This document shows positions 47,028 to 56,835 of a DNA stretch of 64,000 nt, piece by piece. The notes below the pieces were generated by a model. It worked only from the letters and a program-made list of their open reading frames with translations. It was not told where the DNA came from and ran no database searches. This DNA is from Mesorhizobium prunaredense. GTDB lineage: Bacteria; Pseudomonadota; Alphaproteobacteria; Rhizobiales; Rhizobiaceae. How positions within the stretch are numbered: position 1 is the first letter of the stretch; the number at the start of each line of letters is the position of its first letter. The position numbers and the translations under genes are program-made. Location: NCBI RefSeq assembly GCF_900156895.1, contig NZ_FTPD01000022.1, forward strand, positions 79,167 through 143,166. Reading direction: 5' to 3'.

Positions 47028-47052
47028 AACGATGCGGAGCAATTCTTGTTCC
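47028..47052 (-). promoter_or_regulatory. EcfG-type promoter for the DUF1236 gene
   Basis: On the minus strand GGAAC (47052-47048), 16-base spacer, CGTT (47031-47028). The ATG of the DUF1236 gene is 68 bases downstream. Exact consensus match with allowed spacing. Confidence 0.72.
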
Positions 47053-47122
47053 ACTGGCTGTGCGCGAACCCGTTGCCACGGCCTATCAACGCCGATGTTT
47101 GGCGGCGCCCGCGAACGCCCGC

Positions 47123-47296
47123 TCAAGGTTTGGTTTCTTGCTGAGGCGGCGCGTTTGGGTCTGGACAATCAGGCTGTGGCCATTTTTCACACGCAGAGGG
47201 CTTGTCGCCAGCGTCGCCATAACGTTCCACGAGTTTTGCGAAGCCGTAGGCGAAGGCGGAAAGCAGCGCCAGGATAACCACTATGCGAGCGGCCAT
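47123..47296 (-). CDS. 57-aa single-span membrane protein (short ORF)
   Basis: Frame MAARIVVILALLSAFAYGFA followed by KLVERYGDAGDKPSACEKWP and a Pro/Gln tail to TGA at 47123. One N-terminal membrane segment, then a short polar tail with two Cys (SACEKWPQPDC). TATAAT lies 6 bases upstream of the ATG and GGAG about 20 bases upstream, so start and promoter are uncertain. The hydropathy pattern is too orderly for a chance frame. It lies just upstream of the EcfG promoter of the DUF1236 gene. Confidence 0.5.
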   Translation of the reverse strand: MAARIVVILALLSAFAYGFAKLVERYGDAGDKPSACEKWPQPDCPDPNAPPQQETKP

Positions 47297-47484
47297 ACGG
47301 GATTATAGCATGCTCCCGCTCAGGTTTGATCCAGGATCAGCTGCGCTCAGCAGGCCGGCGACGCACAAGTCCGCTCGGGAAACCTGCGGCCCATCGTCCC
47401 GGAACGATGTGCGCTACCAGCCTGGTTCCGCCGCGAGAGATCGAGGCGACTGCGGAACGCCACTATGCTGCTACCCAGAGGCGT

Positions 47485-47712
47485 CTAGCCAGGGGCCGCA
47501 TCGAAATCGATCGCAAATCCCGCGTCGATGGCGCTTCGCGCAATGAGATCGCCAATTTGCCAATCCGTGAGTTCGCAAAGTGGAAACATCTTCCTCACGG
47601 CGATGGTCACTTCGACTATCGAGACGCTCGGATTGTCGACATGATCGATCAGGTAGCGGACAATCGCTTGCCGAACATCCAATGAATTTGGCTTCTGCAG
47701 CGGCGCGGACAT
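47485..47712 (-). CDS. Small protein, paralogue of the next gene
   Basis: 75 aa from ATG 47712 (MSAPLQKPNSLDVRQAIVRY). Core AVRKMFPLCELTDWQIGDLI, then ARSAIDAGFAIDFDA. It lines up with the gene at 47720: hydrophobic-Pro-x-Cys-x-Thr, then helix, then G[FV]xxxFDA. Seven bases separate the two. Function unknown. Confidence 0.68.
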   Translation of the reverse strand: MSAPLQKPNSLDVRQAIVRYLIDHVDNPSVSIVEVTIAVRKMFPLCELTDWQIGDLIARSAIDAGFAIDFDAAPG

Positions 47713-47719
47713 TTCCGGC

Positions 47720-47965
47720 CTACGAATGGAGCCGTGGTTCCAGGCCATCCGCTGTTTTGGCGTCGAAGGCGACAGGCACGCCGTGCACCACGCATGCTGC
47801 CGCCAGCATCTCCTCCAACTCGTGGTTGGTGGCCTTGCAAGCCGGCATGAGTGTTCGAATGGCGCGGATCGCCTGCGCGATCGAGAGATACCGAGCCTTG
47901 CCTCTGGAAAGGACATAGGCCTCCGCCGCGCCTTCAACCGTGACTGTGTGAAAAGTGTGGCTCAT
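47720..47965 (-). CDS. Small protein, paralogue of the previous gene
   Basis: 81 aa from ATG 47965 (MSHTFHTVTVEGAAEAYVLS), GGGAGG 10 bases upstream. Core AIRTLMPACKATNHELEEML, then AAACVVHGVPVAFDAKT. Forms a two-gene operon with its downstream paralogue. No domain recognised. Confidence 0.7.
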   Translation of the reverse strand: MSHTFHTVTVEGAAEAYVLSRGKARYLSIAQAIRAIRTLMPACKATNHELEEMLAAACVVHGVPVAFDAKTADGLEPRLHS

Positions 47966-48050
47966 CAACAGTTCCTCCCTGCCAACCATACGACTTTCGT
48001 CTAACATGCGGCGGCCTTCAAGCTTTTGTCTGATATCGGACAATCAGGCG

Positions 48051-48180
48051 GAGCGCGTCGCGTTGACCGGCCTCATGCGACGCGCTTCAGATTGTTGTTT
48101 TCATGCATGTCGTAATCGCAAAACCGCTGCAAACCTCGGGCTGGTTCAGGCCCGAGGGCATGCTTTTGCGCGACATGCAT
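48051..48180. repeat. Rhizobial palindromic repeat (RIME-like), copy B
   Basis: Stem 1 AGCGCGTCGC (48052-48061) with GCGACGCGCT (48077-48086). Stem 2 ATGCATGTCG (48103-48112) with CGACATGCAT (48171-48180), and inner CGCAAAA/TTTTGCG. Unlike copy A it carries an extra hairpin CTCGGGC...GCCCGAG in the loop. Its end touches the Crp/Fnr gene stop. Confidence 0.82.
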
Positions 48181-48923
48181 CAGCCGAAGTGACGTTGCTC
48201 CTCGTCGCCATAGGCGCCATGTGTGAGCTTTATCATTCCGGCACGGTGGACGATCGTGATCTCGCCGCGCTTGGCGTGGACCAGCCCCCGATATTCCAGC
48301 ATTTGCAGGGCGGTGGTAACGCCGGGGCGCCGAGCGCCGAGCATGGTCGCCAGAAATTCATGCGTCAGCCGGATCTTGTTGCCCTCGGTCCGGTCGTGGA
48401 CCATCAGCAACCAGCGGGCCAGCCGTTCCTCGATCTTGGAATGGCCATTGACCAGTGCCGTCCGGGACGACTGGACAAGGAAGGCGTGGGCATAGCGAAG
48501 CAGTGACGCGCGAAGCGACTGGCTCTTTGCCACCTCAGCACGAAGATTCTCAACCGGCAGGCACCAGCCATTGCCTGCGACCTGGATGTAGGTCTCATTG
48601 GGAGAGCTGTCCTGGCCAAGAATGACGGCAACGCCTGTCATGCCATCATAGCCAATGATCCCGACCTCACTCTGCCGTCCTCCAGTCATGGTGGCGACCA
48701 CCGAAGCGATACCCGCTTCTGGAAAATACACATGCTCGATCGGCTGATACGGAACCTCCAGCTGGGCTTTGAGGTCCAGTTGGACATGATGCATTGACGG
48801 CCGTAGCAGCGCGAAATCCTCTGGGGAGAGGGCTTTCAGCAGATGATTGCGAGGAAGGGACACGGCTCTCTCCCGGACGGGCAAGAGCACGAACCCTCTC
48901 ACTGTCGGCTGCATCCGCAGCAC
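48180..48923 (-). CDS. Crp/Fnr-family transcriptional regulator
   Basis: 247 aa at most; ATG 48923, with downstream start options before LPRNHLLKALSPEDFALL. N-terminal cyclic-nucleotide-binding fold (IEHVYFPEAGIASVVATMTG, VGIIGYDGMTGVAVILG) and a C-terminal winged helix (LTHEFLATMLGARRPGVTTA). No Fnr cysteine cluster. Homologues in rhizobia are many and often unlinked to their targets. Single gene; palindromic repeat copy B lies at its 3' end. Confidence 0.88.
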   Translation of the reverse strand: MLRMQPTVRGFVLLPVRERAVSLPRNHLLKALSPEDFALLRPSMHHVQLDLKAQLEVPYQPIEHVYFPEAGIASVVATMTGGRQSEVGIIGYDGMTGVAVILGQDSSPNETYIQVAGNGWCLPVENLRAEVAKSQSLRASLLRYAHAFLVQSSRTALVNGHSKIEERLARWLLMVHDRTEGNKIRLTHEFLATMLGARRPGVTTALQMLEYRGLVHAKRGEITIVHRAGMIKLTHGAYGDEEQRHFG

Positions 48924-49140
48924 TGGCAGCCGATATCAAAGCATAGGCTGCGAACGCGCGCTTGGCAAAACCTTCGCCACCCGCCGCCGAACTTCAAACT
49001 GAGACACGGCCCTGGCGGCAGTCGATCCCCTTTGCGCATCCTTGCGCGCTGGCTTCGTCAGCGAACGTACTGTGCCGGAGTTGTGCCACAACCGGGCGCG
49101 CAGCCCCTGCGCCCCCGAGCACCACGAACCGAAAATAGGT

Positions 49141-49647
49141 TTACGACGATCCATACGCGCCGTGATGATAAATCAGCGCCGGGCCGGGCTCTCCACTGAC
49201 CACATGCCGGACGCTGCCGAGGACCAGCGCGTGGCTGTGGCGAACAATCGTGTCCTCGACCGTGCAGTCGACCGCGGCAAGCGCGCCGTCGAGTGCCAGT
49301 GCACCGCTTGGCAGGCTGGACCAGCGAGCTCCCTCGTAACGCGCCGAACCCTTCAGACCGCCGCGCCCGGCGAAACGGTCAGCGATCGCAATCTGGTCGG
49401 CGCGCAGCACGTTCACGCAAAAGTGCCGATGCCGGCTGATGGCTGCCCATGTCGACGAGTTCAAGTTGATGCTGACGACCATCACCTCCGGTTCGACCGA
49501 CAGGGAGTGGGCCGTGGTAACAGTTGCGCCCGTCCGTTCGTCGCCGAGACCAGCGGTGACGACAGAGACGGCCCCGGCGAGGTGTCGCATCGCAAATTTC
49601 AGGGGGATCCGGGTTTCAATCAGGGGAACGCGTTCGGTCAGTGTCAT
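49141..49647 (-). CDS. Flavin reductase family protein
   Basis: 168 aa flavin:NAD(P)H reductase of the HpaC/FMN-binding split-barrel type (FAMRHLAGAVSVVTAGLGDE, HFCVNVLRADQIAIADRFAG, ALIYHHGAYGS). It would supply reduced FMN to the two-component monooxygenases upstream (SsuD-like and SfnG). Last gene of the eleven-gene organosulfur operon, 27 bases after the FAD protein. Confidence 0.88.
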   Translation of the reverse strand: MTLTERVPLIETRIPLKFAMRHLAGAVSVVTAGLGDERTGATVTTAHSLSVEPEVMVVSINLNSSTWAAISRHRHFCVNVLRADQIAIADRFAGRGGLKGSARYEGARWSSLPSGALALDGALAAVDCTVEDTIVRHSHALVLGSVRHVVSGEPGPALIYHHGAYGSS

Positions 49648-49674
49648 CTGGACAGCCTCATCGTGTCTGCAGCT

Positions 49675-51105
49675 TCACGACGCCTTCCGACGCAACGCCG
49701 TTTGGTGTCCAAGCCATTGGTGGATTTCAGCGGCGATGCGTTCGGCATGGGCGGTGACTTCGGGAATTCCCATCAATTCGCCAACGCTGCCACGCGCCAG
49801 CGGCCCGCTGACGAAAATGCTGCCGGTCGGTCGGCCGGATGTCCCGACCGCACGGCCTTGGCTGTCGGTCGCCAAGCCAAGACCAATCGGGTCCAGCCGG
49901 ACCAGTCCCATTCGCCCGAGAGCGGCGATTGCGGTGTTGGTCCGGAAAATATCGGCATGCGCCGGCCCGGTTGTGACGATCACTCTGTCAAACGTCTCGA
50001 TCGTCTGGGTGTGTTGGCGCCTTGGCCGCAGCGTGACACCAATGCGCCCGTCGACCCGCTCGGCGCCAGTAATCGATGCGGCGCGATAGGCGAGCGTGCC
50101 TTCGGCAACCCGGCGATCGAGCACGGCCGCGATCTGTGGCGCTATGCGGAAGCGATGCACATCCCACAGCGCGCGCAAATGGCGCACGACGCGGCGTTGC
50201 TCAGCGAGCGGCAGGGCCTGCCATATGATTTGCCCTTGTCGCCGGACTGCGTCGAGCACGGGGTGCCAGCCTTCGCCCTGCTGCGCGGCGGTTGCGATGG
50301 TCGACCGGATACGCCTGAGAAGCACGGTGGCGCTGCGTGAAGGCAGGCCGGTGAAGTCGCCGATCGGATCGGCAAGCATAGCCGCATGGCCTCGCGATCG
50401 GTAGCCATGGCGCGACAGTGCTGTGATGCGACCGCAATGGCTATTGCGGTCGAGCGTTGCGATGACATCCGCCGACGTCAGTCCAGTGCCGACGACGAGC
50501 ACATGGTCGCAGCGTCCGATCGCTTCCAGCCTTTCGAGATCATAGGGATTGGCTACCAGCCCGGCTGCACCAGCCACGGACTGCAGGGACAATGGCAAAG
50601 TCGGTGGCGGATGCGTCGTCGCAAGCACCAGAGCGTCCGCTGCGAGCGTTCCTCCCTCAGCGAGGATCAGGTGGTAGCCCTCGCCACTGAGCTTGGCTGA
50701 CGCGACCGCGGATCTGACATGGCGGATTGTTTTGCCGAACAGAAAGGGCTGAAGATGGGATTCCACGTAGCGCCCGAAAACGCGACGCTGCGGGTAGAGC
50801 GCTCCATTGGCGGCAATGGCCTCGGGATCGTCCGCAATGGCGCCGGTCTGCTCCAGCCAGTCGGCAAAGTGGCTGTCCTGGCCGGAGATCAGCGTCATCC
50901 TCGACGCCGGCACATTGATGCGGTGTGAAGGATCGGGCGTCGAATAGGCCAGACCATAGCCGAGCCCCTCTCGGGGCTCGACGACCACGATATCGGCAGC
51001 TCCGGCGGGCAGAAGCCGCGCAAGATGAAACGCAGTCGCCGCACCGGAAAAGCCGCCGCCGATGATGACTACGACCGGCCCCCTGCCCGATTCTCTGGCG
51101 CTCAA
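49675..51105 (-). CDS. FAD/NAD(P)-binding protein
   Basis: 476 aa from TTG 51105, which overlaps the SsuD-like stop in a TTGA junction; the frame upstream of this is antisense noise. N-terminal [20 protein letters not shown], a second nucleotide site [18 protein letters not shown], and the region [17 protein letters not shown], all typical of the NAD_binding_9 (FAD-NAD) family. It may act as a flavoprotein reductase or monooxygenase. Its place in the sulfur operon is clear, its reaction is not. Confidence 0.85.
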   Translation of the reverse strand: MSARESGRGPVVVIIGGGFSGAATAFHLARLLPAGAADIVVVEPREGLGYGLAYSTPDPSHRINVPASRMTLISGQDSHFADWLEQTGAIADDPEAIAANGALYPQRRVFGRYVESHLQPFLFGKTIRHVRSAVASAKLSGEGYHLILAEGGTLAADALVLATTHPPPTLPLSLQSVAGAAGLVANPYDLERLEAIGRCDHVLVVGTGLTSADVIATLDRNSHCGRITALSRHGYRSRGHAAMLADPIGDFTGLPSRSATVLLRRIRSTIATAAQQGEGWHPVLDAVRRQGQIIWQALPLAEQRRVVRHLRALWDVHRFRIAPQIAAVLDRRVAEGTLAYRAASITGAERVDGRIGVTLRPRRQHTQTIETFDRVIVTTGPAHADIFRTNTAIAALGRMGLVRLDPIGLGLATDSQGRAVGTSGRPTGSIFVSGPLARGSVGELMGIPEVTAHAERIAAEIHQWLGHQTALRRKAS

Positions 51106-52277
51106 GACTGACTCGCGCGCAGTGCCGACGGTCGATGGTCGCCGGCCACCGTTTCGCCAAAAGGCCCCATGTTCACGGCCGTTGCCCGTGTCGAGATTTC
51201 GTGATCGAGCGGCAATAGCGGCAGCACCAGTTCGCCAAAACGATAGGCTTCCTCCAGATGCGGATAACCGGAGAGGATGAAGGTATCGATGCCGATACGC
51301 CGGTATTCGTCGATCCGTTCCGCCACCGTGGCCGCATCGCCGACCAGGGCGGTGCCGGCGCCGCCGCGAACCAGGCCGACGCCGGCCCACAGGTTCGGAC
51401 TGATTTCCAGCTTGTCGCGACGGCCGCCATGCAGCCGGCTCATTCGCGACTGGCCGACGGAATCCATGCGCGCGAAAACCTTCTGCGCCTCGGCGATCGT
51501 CCTATCGTCGAGGCGGCTGATCAGCCGGTCGGCATCGGCCCAGGCCTCGTCATTTGCTTCGCGGACGATGACATGCAATCGGATTCCAAAACTCACCGCT
51601 CGTCCCGCCTTCTCGGCAAGGCCGCGCACATGATCAACCTTGGCGGCGACGTCGGCCGGCGGTTCGCCCCAGGTCAGATATTTGTCGATCTGTTCGGCGG
51701 CGACCGCGTTGGCCGCCTCTGACGAGCCGCCGAAATAGAGCGGCGGATGTGGCGTCTGCACGGGCGGAAACAGCAGCCGGCCGTCCTCGATGCGGAAATG
51801 CTTACCTTCGAAAGCGACGGTTTCGCCGCGCAGCACGGCCTTGTAGATGTCGAGGAATTCCCGCGTCACCTCATAGCGCTCGTCATGGCTGAGGAAGATG
51901 CCGTCGCCCTTGTTCTCGACCGGATCGCCGCCGGTGACCACATTGATCAGCAGTCGTCCGCCGGAAATGCGGTCGAGCGTCGAGGTCATGCGCGCGGCGA
52001 GCGTCGGCGATTGCAGGCCCGGCCGGACGGCGACAAGAAAGCGGAGCCGCTGCGTCAGCGGCGCCAGAGCCGACGCCACAACCCAGCTGTCCTCGCAACT
52101 GCGTCCGGTCGGCAGCAGCGCGCCATAGTAGCCGATGGCATCGGCAGCTTTGGCGACCTGGGTGAGGTAGGGCAAGTCGACCGCCCTGCCCCCCTCGGAG
52201 GTGCCGAGATAGCGGCTGTCGCCATGGGTCGGAAGAAACCACAGGACCTTGATCCTGTCGGGAGTGGCAATGCTCAT
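51102..52277 (-). CDS. SsuD/MsuD-like FMNH2-dependent alkanesulfonate monooxygenase
   Basis: 391 aa LLM-class flavin-dependent monooxygenase from ATG 52277 ([20 protein letters not shown]). SsuD hallmarks: [60 protein letters not shown], and the C-terminal [20 protein letters not shown]. It cleaves sulfonates to aldehyde and sulfite. In this operon methanesulfonate (MsuD role) is the likely substrate, because SfnG and an SfnB/MsuC-like gene accompany it. Confidence 0.9.
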   Translation of the reverse strand: MSIATPDRIKVLWFLPTHGDSRYLGTSEGGRAVDLPYLTQVAKAADAIGYYGALLPTGRSCEDSWVVASALAPLTQRLRFLVAVRPGLQSPTLAARMTSTLDRISGGRLLINVVTGGDPVENKGDGIFLSHDERYEVTREFLDIYKAVLRGETVAFEGKHFRIEDGRLLFPPVQTPHPPLYFGGSSEAANAVAAEQIDKYLTWGEPPADVAAKVDHVRGLAEKAGRAVSFGIRLHVIVREANDEAWADADRLISRLDDRTIAEAQKVFARMDSVGQSRMSRLHGGRRDKLEISPNLWAGVGLVRGGAGTALVGDAATVAERIDEYRRIGIDTFILSGYPHLEEAYRFGELVLPLLPLDHEISTRATAVNMGPFGETVAGDHRPSALRASQS

Positions 52278-52308
52278 GAATAGTCCTCTGTGACCTGGCG
52301 CGCCTTGC

Positions 52309-53552
52309 TCAGCTCCAGGCATGGAGAGGCGGATTGACGTCGTTGAGGTAGTAGTTGCCCAAGATCGCGTATTTCCAGCGCACCGGATCGTGCAGCGTGT
52401 GGGTGCGGGCGTTGCGCCAATGCCGGTCGAGATTGTGCTCGGCCAGCGTCGAGCGTGTGCCGGCGAGCTCGAACAGCTTGTTCGTGGCATTGATGGCGAT
52501 CTCGGTGGTGAGGATCTTGGATTCCGCCACAGCGATCTGCGCTTCAGCGACGGTCTTCTCGTCCGGGTCGGCGACGGCGCGATCGACCGCAAGCCCGGCC
52601 TTTTCCAGAACCGCCTCTGCCGCATTGGCGCGCAGACGAAGGTCGCCGATCGCCTGGATCGTATAAGGATCCTGCCAGGCATGATCGACGCCGCTGTCTA
52701 TCCAGGCGCGCGACTTGGTGCGCACGAAATCGACCGTCTCATCGATCGCCGCCTTGGCGATGCCGAGATCGACCGCGGCCTGGATGATCTGGAAGATGGC
52801 TCCGTCGGCCGTCGGCCGATCGTAGCCCTTATAGCCGGGAACCAGATGCGTCTTCGGCACCTTCACATTGTCGAGCAAGACCGTGCCGGACAATGTCGTC
52901 TTCTGGCCGAAGCTCGACCAGTCGTCGATGACCGTCAGTCCGGGCGCGCCGCGATCGGCGATGGCATACCAGGCGCGGCCCTCGTCATCGAGCGCCACGA
53001 TCGGGACCAGATGCGCGAGTAGCGCGCCGCTCGAATAGAATTTCTGGCCGTTGACGACGACATGGTCACCGGCGTCGACGAACTTGGTTTCGAAGTCGGC
53101 CGCCCGCTTGGCGCCGAATTCGGAGAACGCGTTGCCGAAGCGCGTGCCGGACAACACCTCGGCGAAAAGCAGCTTCTTCTGGGCCTCGTCGGAGACGGTG
53201 CGGATGGCGGCGACGACGCCGAGATGGTTCTGCGGAATCTGGCCCAGCGACGGATCGGCCGCCGAGATGACGGTGATCACTTTCGACAGCGTCACATAGG
53301 AGAGCTCCGGCCCGCCATAGGCTTTCGGCACGTTGATCGACCACAGGCCGCTCTGCGAAAACGCATCGAGCTCTCCCGTCGGCCAGAGGCGTTCACGGTC
53401 CCGCCTGGAGGCGTCCCTGGCGAATTCGGCGGCCAGTTTTTCGGCGACAGCGATCGCCTCGGCGTCGGTCCTGATAACATGCGCCCTGGCTGACGGACGC
53501 TCGACCGGTGGCACGGCGCTGCGGATATCGGACGGCTGCTTCGATTGGATGG

Positions 53553-53556
<4 letters not shown>
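52309..53556 (-). CDS. sfnB: SfnB/MsuC-family flavoprotein (acyl-CoA dehydrogenase fold)
   Basis: 415 aa, acyl-CoA-dehydrogenase-like ([40 protein letters not shown]). The N-terminus [20 protein letters not shown] and the C-terminal [38 protein letters not shown] are typical of SfnB. SfnB and its relative MsuC act in sulfone/sulfinate use; MsuC oxidises methanesulfinate to methanesulfonate with FMNH2. Start overlaps the livF stop by 4 bases. Confidence 0.9.
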
Positions 53557-54344
<788 letters not shown>

Positions 54345-54367
54345 CGATGACTCCGCTGGGAAGCTGG

Positions 54368-54401
54368 ATGGCGCGGCCGGCCAGTTTGTCGGCCGCGCCA
54401 T
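54368..54401 (-). terminator. Stem-loop behind the Liv-type binding protein gene
   Basis: Perfect 12-bp stem ATGGCGCGGCCG (54368-54379) / CGGCCGCGCCAT (54390-54401) with a 10-base loop, 13 bases after the binding-protein stop. Probably stabilises the upstream mRNA or partly stops transcription so the binding protein exceeds the downstream enzymes. Confidence 0.65.
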
Positions 54402-54413
54402 GCAAACTCAAAC

Positions 54414-55745
54414 TCAGTTGCTGACCACCGCTTCGGCGTCTTCGGCCGTGCGGATCTTGATGCCCTTTTCCTTGGCGTAGGCCTCGGACGACTTCTCGAT
54501 GATCGGGCGCAGCAGCTTCCAGTCGGGCGCGATCCAGTCGGACACGACGTTCCACTTCTTGCCGTCCCACTGCTGGAAGGTCACGTAGCCGTCACCCTCG
54601 TGATTGTCCCAGGAGACATTGATCGAGTGGAACAGATCCTTGGCGCCGAGCGCCGCGACGCGCGCCGGATCGAGCTTGAGATGCTCGAAGCCCCAGCGCA
54701 CTTCGTCGCCGGTCAGCGTGCGGTTGCCGAACTTGGCCTGCGCGATGCGGACCGCCTCGACATTGAGGATGCCATTGACGATGCCGAGATTGTGGTAGAC
54801 CGAGCCGATGCGGCCCTTGTCCTCGAGATTGCCCTTGCCGGCGCCGTAGATCGTTTTCACGATCTCCTGGACCACCGAATACTGCTCGCCCGAGGCCTGG
54901 GTGGTGATGGCCGTATAGCCCTTGGCGGCATCGCCCGCGGGGATGACGTCCTCTTCCGAATTCGACCAGACATTGCCGACAATGTGATCGGCCGGGAAGC
55001 CGGTCTTCTGCGCAGTCTTCAGCGCTACGGGGTTCATCACGCCCCAGCCGCGCAGCACCACATAGTCGGGACGCTCGCGACGGATCGTCAGCCATTGTGC
55101 CTGTTGCTCGTTGCCCGGATGCGGAACCTCGATCTGCGACAGTTCGAAGCCGTATTTCTGCGCCAGCAGCTCGTAGATCGGGATCGTCTCCTTGCCGTAG
55201 GGCGAGCCGTGATAGAGCACCACGATCTTCTTTCCCTTGAGCTTGTCCAGGCTGCCTTCCTTGGAAGCGATGTAGTTCACGATGCCGGAAGTCTCGCTGT
55301 AGGGATTGAGCAGCAGCGGGAAGACGTAAGGGAACACGCGCCCGTCCGTGGTGTCGGTGCGGCCGTGGTTGATGGTGATCAGCGGCACCTTGTCGTCAGT
55401 GATGCGGTCGATCATGGCGTAGGCGATGCCGACCGAAAGCGGGTTCCAGGCGGCGATACCCGGATTGCTCTTCAATCGTTCGTAGACCTCGACGCCCTTC
55501 TCGACCTCATACTGGGTCTCGCCTTCGCTCCAGGTCAGCTTGACGCCGTTGACGCCACCGTCGCGGATGTTGATCAGGTTGAGGTAGTCGATGAAGCCGC
55601 CGAAGAAGCCGGTGCCGCCGGCGGCATAGGGGCCGACGCGATAGCTCTGCAGGGGGAAATACTGTTCGTCGGCGTGGACAGCCGTCGCGCCGAGCACGAA
55701 GGCCGTGGCGATCGCCACTTTCTTGAGATGACTGAAGAAGGTCAT
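54414..55745 (-). CDS. HAAT-type ABC transporter binding protein (LivK-like), organosulfur operon
   Basis: 443 aa periplasmic type I binding protein. Signal peptide 1-25 (ends AVHA). Mature part YFPLQSYRVGPYAAGGTGFF, VKLTWSEGETQYEVEKGVEV, VLYHGSPYGKETIPIYELLA. It is longer than amino-acid LivJ/K (about 370 aa), and belongs to the branch linked to other small organic substrates. In this operon a sulfone, sulfoxide or sulfonate is the likely ligand; this is inference. Confidence 0.88.
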   Translation of the reverse strand: MTFFSHLKKVAIATAFVLGATAVHADEQYFPLQSYRVGPYAAGGTGFFGGFIDYLNLINIRDGGVNGVKLTWSEGETQYEVEKGVEVYERLKSNPGIAAWNPLSVGIAYAMIDRITDDKVPLITINHGRTDTTDGRVFPYVFPLLLNPYSETSGIVNYIASKEGSLDKLKGKKIVVLYHGSPYGKETIPIYELLAQKYGFELSQIEVPHPGNEQQAQWLTIRRERPDYVVLRGWGVMNPVALKTAQKTGFPADHIVGNVWSNSEEDVIPAGDAAKGYTAITTQASGEQYSVVQEIVKTIYGAGKGNLEDKGRIGSVYHNLGIVNGILNVEAVRIAQAKFGNRTLTGDEVRWGFEHLKLDPARVAALGAKDLFHSINVSWDNHEGDGYVTFQQWDGKKWNVVSDWIAPDWKLLRPIIEKSSEAYAKEKGIKIRTAEDAEAVVSN

Positions 55746-55794
55746 GAGTTGCGTCTCCTGAGGTGTGGGTCCGTGAGAGGATGTCGAGCGGCGC

Positions 55795-56832
55795 TCAGCT
55801 GGACCTTGAGCCGATCCGTCGTTTCAGGCGGTCGAAGAGGGCCGACAGCCCGCTCGGTTCCGCGATGAGGAAGATGATGATGAGGGCGCCGAGCACGATG
55901 CGCTGGCTCATGTCGAGCACGCCCGAATCGAACAGGCCGCCAAACAGGAAGGCGCCGAGCCGGGACAGAACCAGCGGGAAGACGACGATGAAGGCCGCGC
56001 CCAGAAACGCACCGCGCATCGAAGCCAGCCCGCCGATGATGATGATGAACAGGATCTGGAAGGAGCGGTCGAGGTTGAAGCCGGCCGGCTCTACGGTGCG
56101 CAGATAGGTGAAGGCCCACAGCACACCGGCGACGCCGATAATGAAGGACGAGATGGCGAAGGCCAGCAGCTTGGTTCGCAGCACCGGCACGCCGATGACG
56201 CGCGCCGCCGTTTCATTGTCGCGCACGGCAATGAAGTTGCGGCCGGTGGCGCTGTTGACCAGCCGCCAGACGAGAGCGGTGAGCACGATGACCGTGGTGA
56301 CCGAAAGCAGGTAGCGGCCGGTGGCGCCGTCGAGCGGGAACCCAGCGACGATGAGATGCGGCGCCGAAATCACGCCGGACGGATTGTAGTTGGAGAACCA
56401 GCCGAACTTGGTCAACGCCCATTGCACGAAGAACTGGGCGGCGAGCGTCGACACGGCGAGATAAAAGCCGCGCAGCCTGAGACTGGGCAGGCCGAACACG
56501 ACGCCGATGCCGGCGGCCGAAATCCCGGCCAGGATCATGGTCGCCGCCAGCGGCAGCCCGTCGACCCGCAGGTTGAAATTGTAGGCGGCGAAAGCGCCGA
56601 CCGCCATGAAGGCGGAAGAGCCAAGCGAAAGCTGGCCGCAATAGCCGGTCAGCAGGTTAAGGCCGACCGCCGCCAGGCTGAGCGCCAGAAACGGCAGCAG
56701 GATTGCCTCGACGAGATAGCTCGACGCGTAGGCGGGGATCAGGCCATAGGCGACGACGACCAGCACGGCCGGCAGAGCTAATCTCTGCCAGTCGATTGGA
56801 ACCCTTGCGGCATCGAGCGCTTGCACGGCCAT
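55795..56832 (-). CDS. HAAT-type ABC transporter permease (LivM-like)
   Basis: 345 aa, about ten hydrophobic segments. LivM-type motifs GLNLLTGYCGQLSLGSSAFM near residue 60 and AVRDNETAARVIGVPVLRTK near residue 205. Partner of the LivH-like permease, whose stop precedes its start by three bases. Confidence 0.92.
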   Translation of the reverse strand: MAVQALDAARVPIDWQRLALPAVLVVVAYGLIPAYASSYLVEAILLPFLALSLAAVGLNLLTGYCGQLSLGSSAFMAVGAFAAYNFNLRVDGLPLAATMILAGISAAGIGVVFGLPSLRLRGFYLAVSTLAAQFFVQWALTKFGWFSNYNPSGVISAPHLIVAGFPLDGATGRYLLSVTTVIVLTALVWRLVNSATGRNFIAVRDNETAARVIGVPVLRTKLLAFAISSFIIGVAGVLWAFTYLRTVEPAGFNLDRSFQILFIIIIGGLASMRGAFLGAAFIVVFPLVLSRLGAFLFGGLFDSGVLDMSQRIVLGALIIIFLIAEPSGLSALFDRLKRRIGSRSS

Positions 56833-56835
56833 CGG

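Noticed and set aside
47326..47685. 119-codon plus-strand frame
   Set aside because: Mostly antisense to the small gene at 47485 and without a ribosome site or family resemblance.
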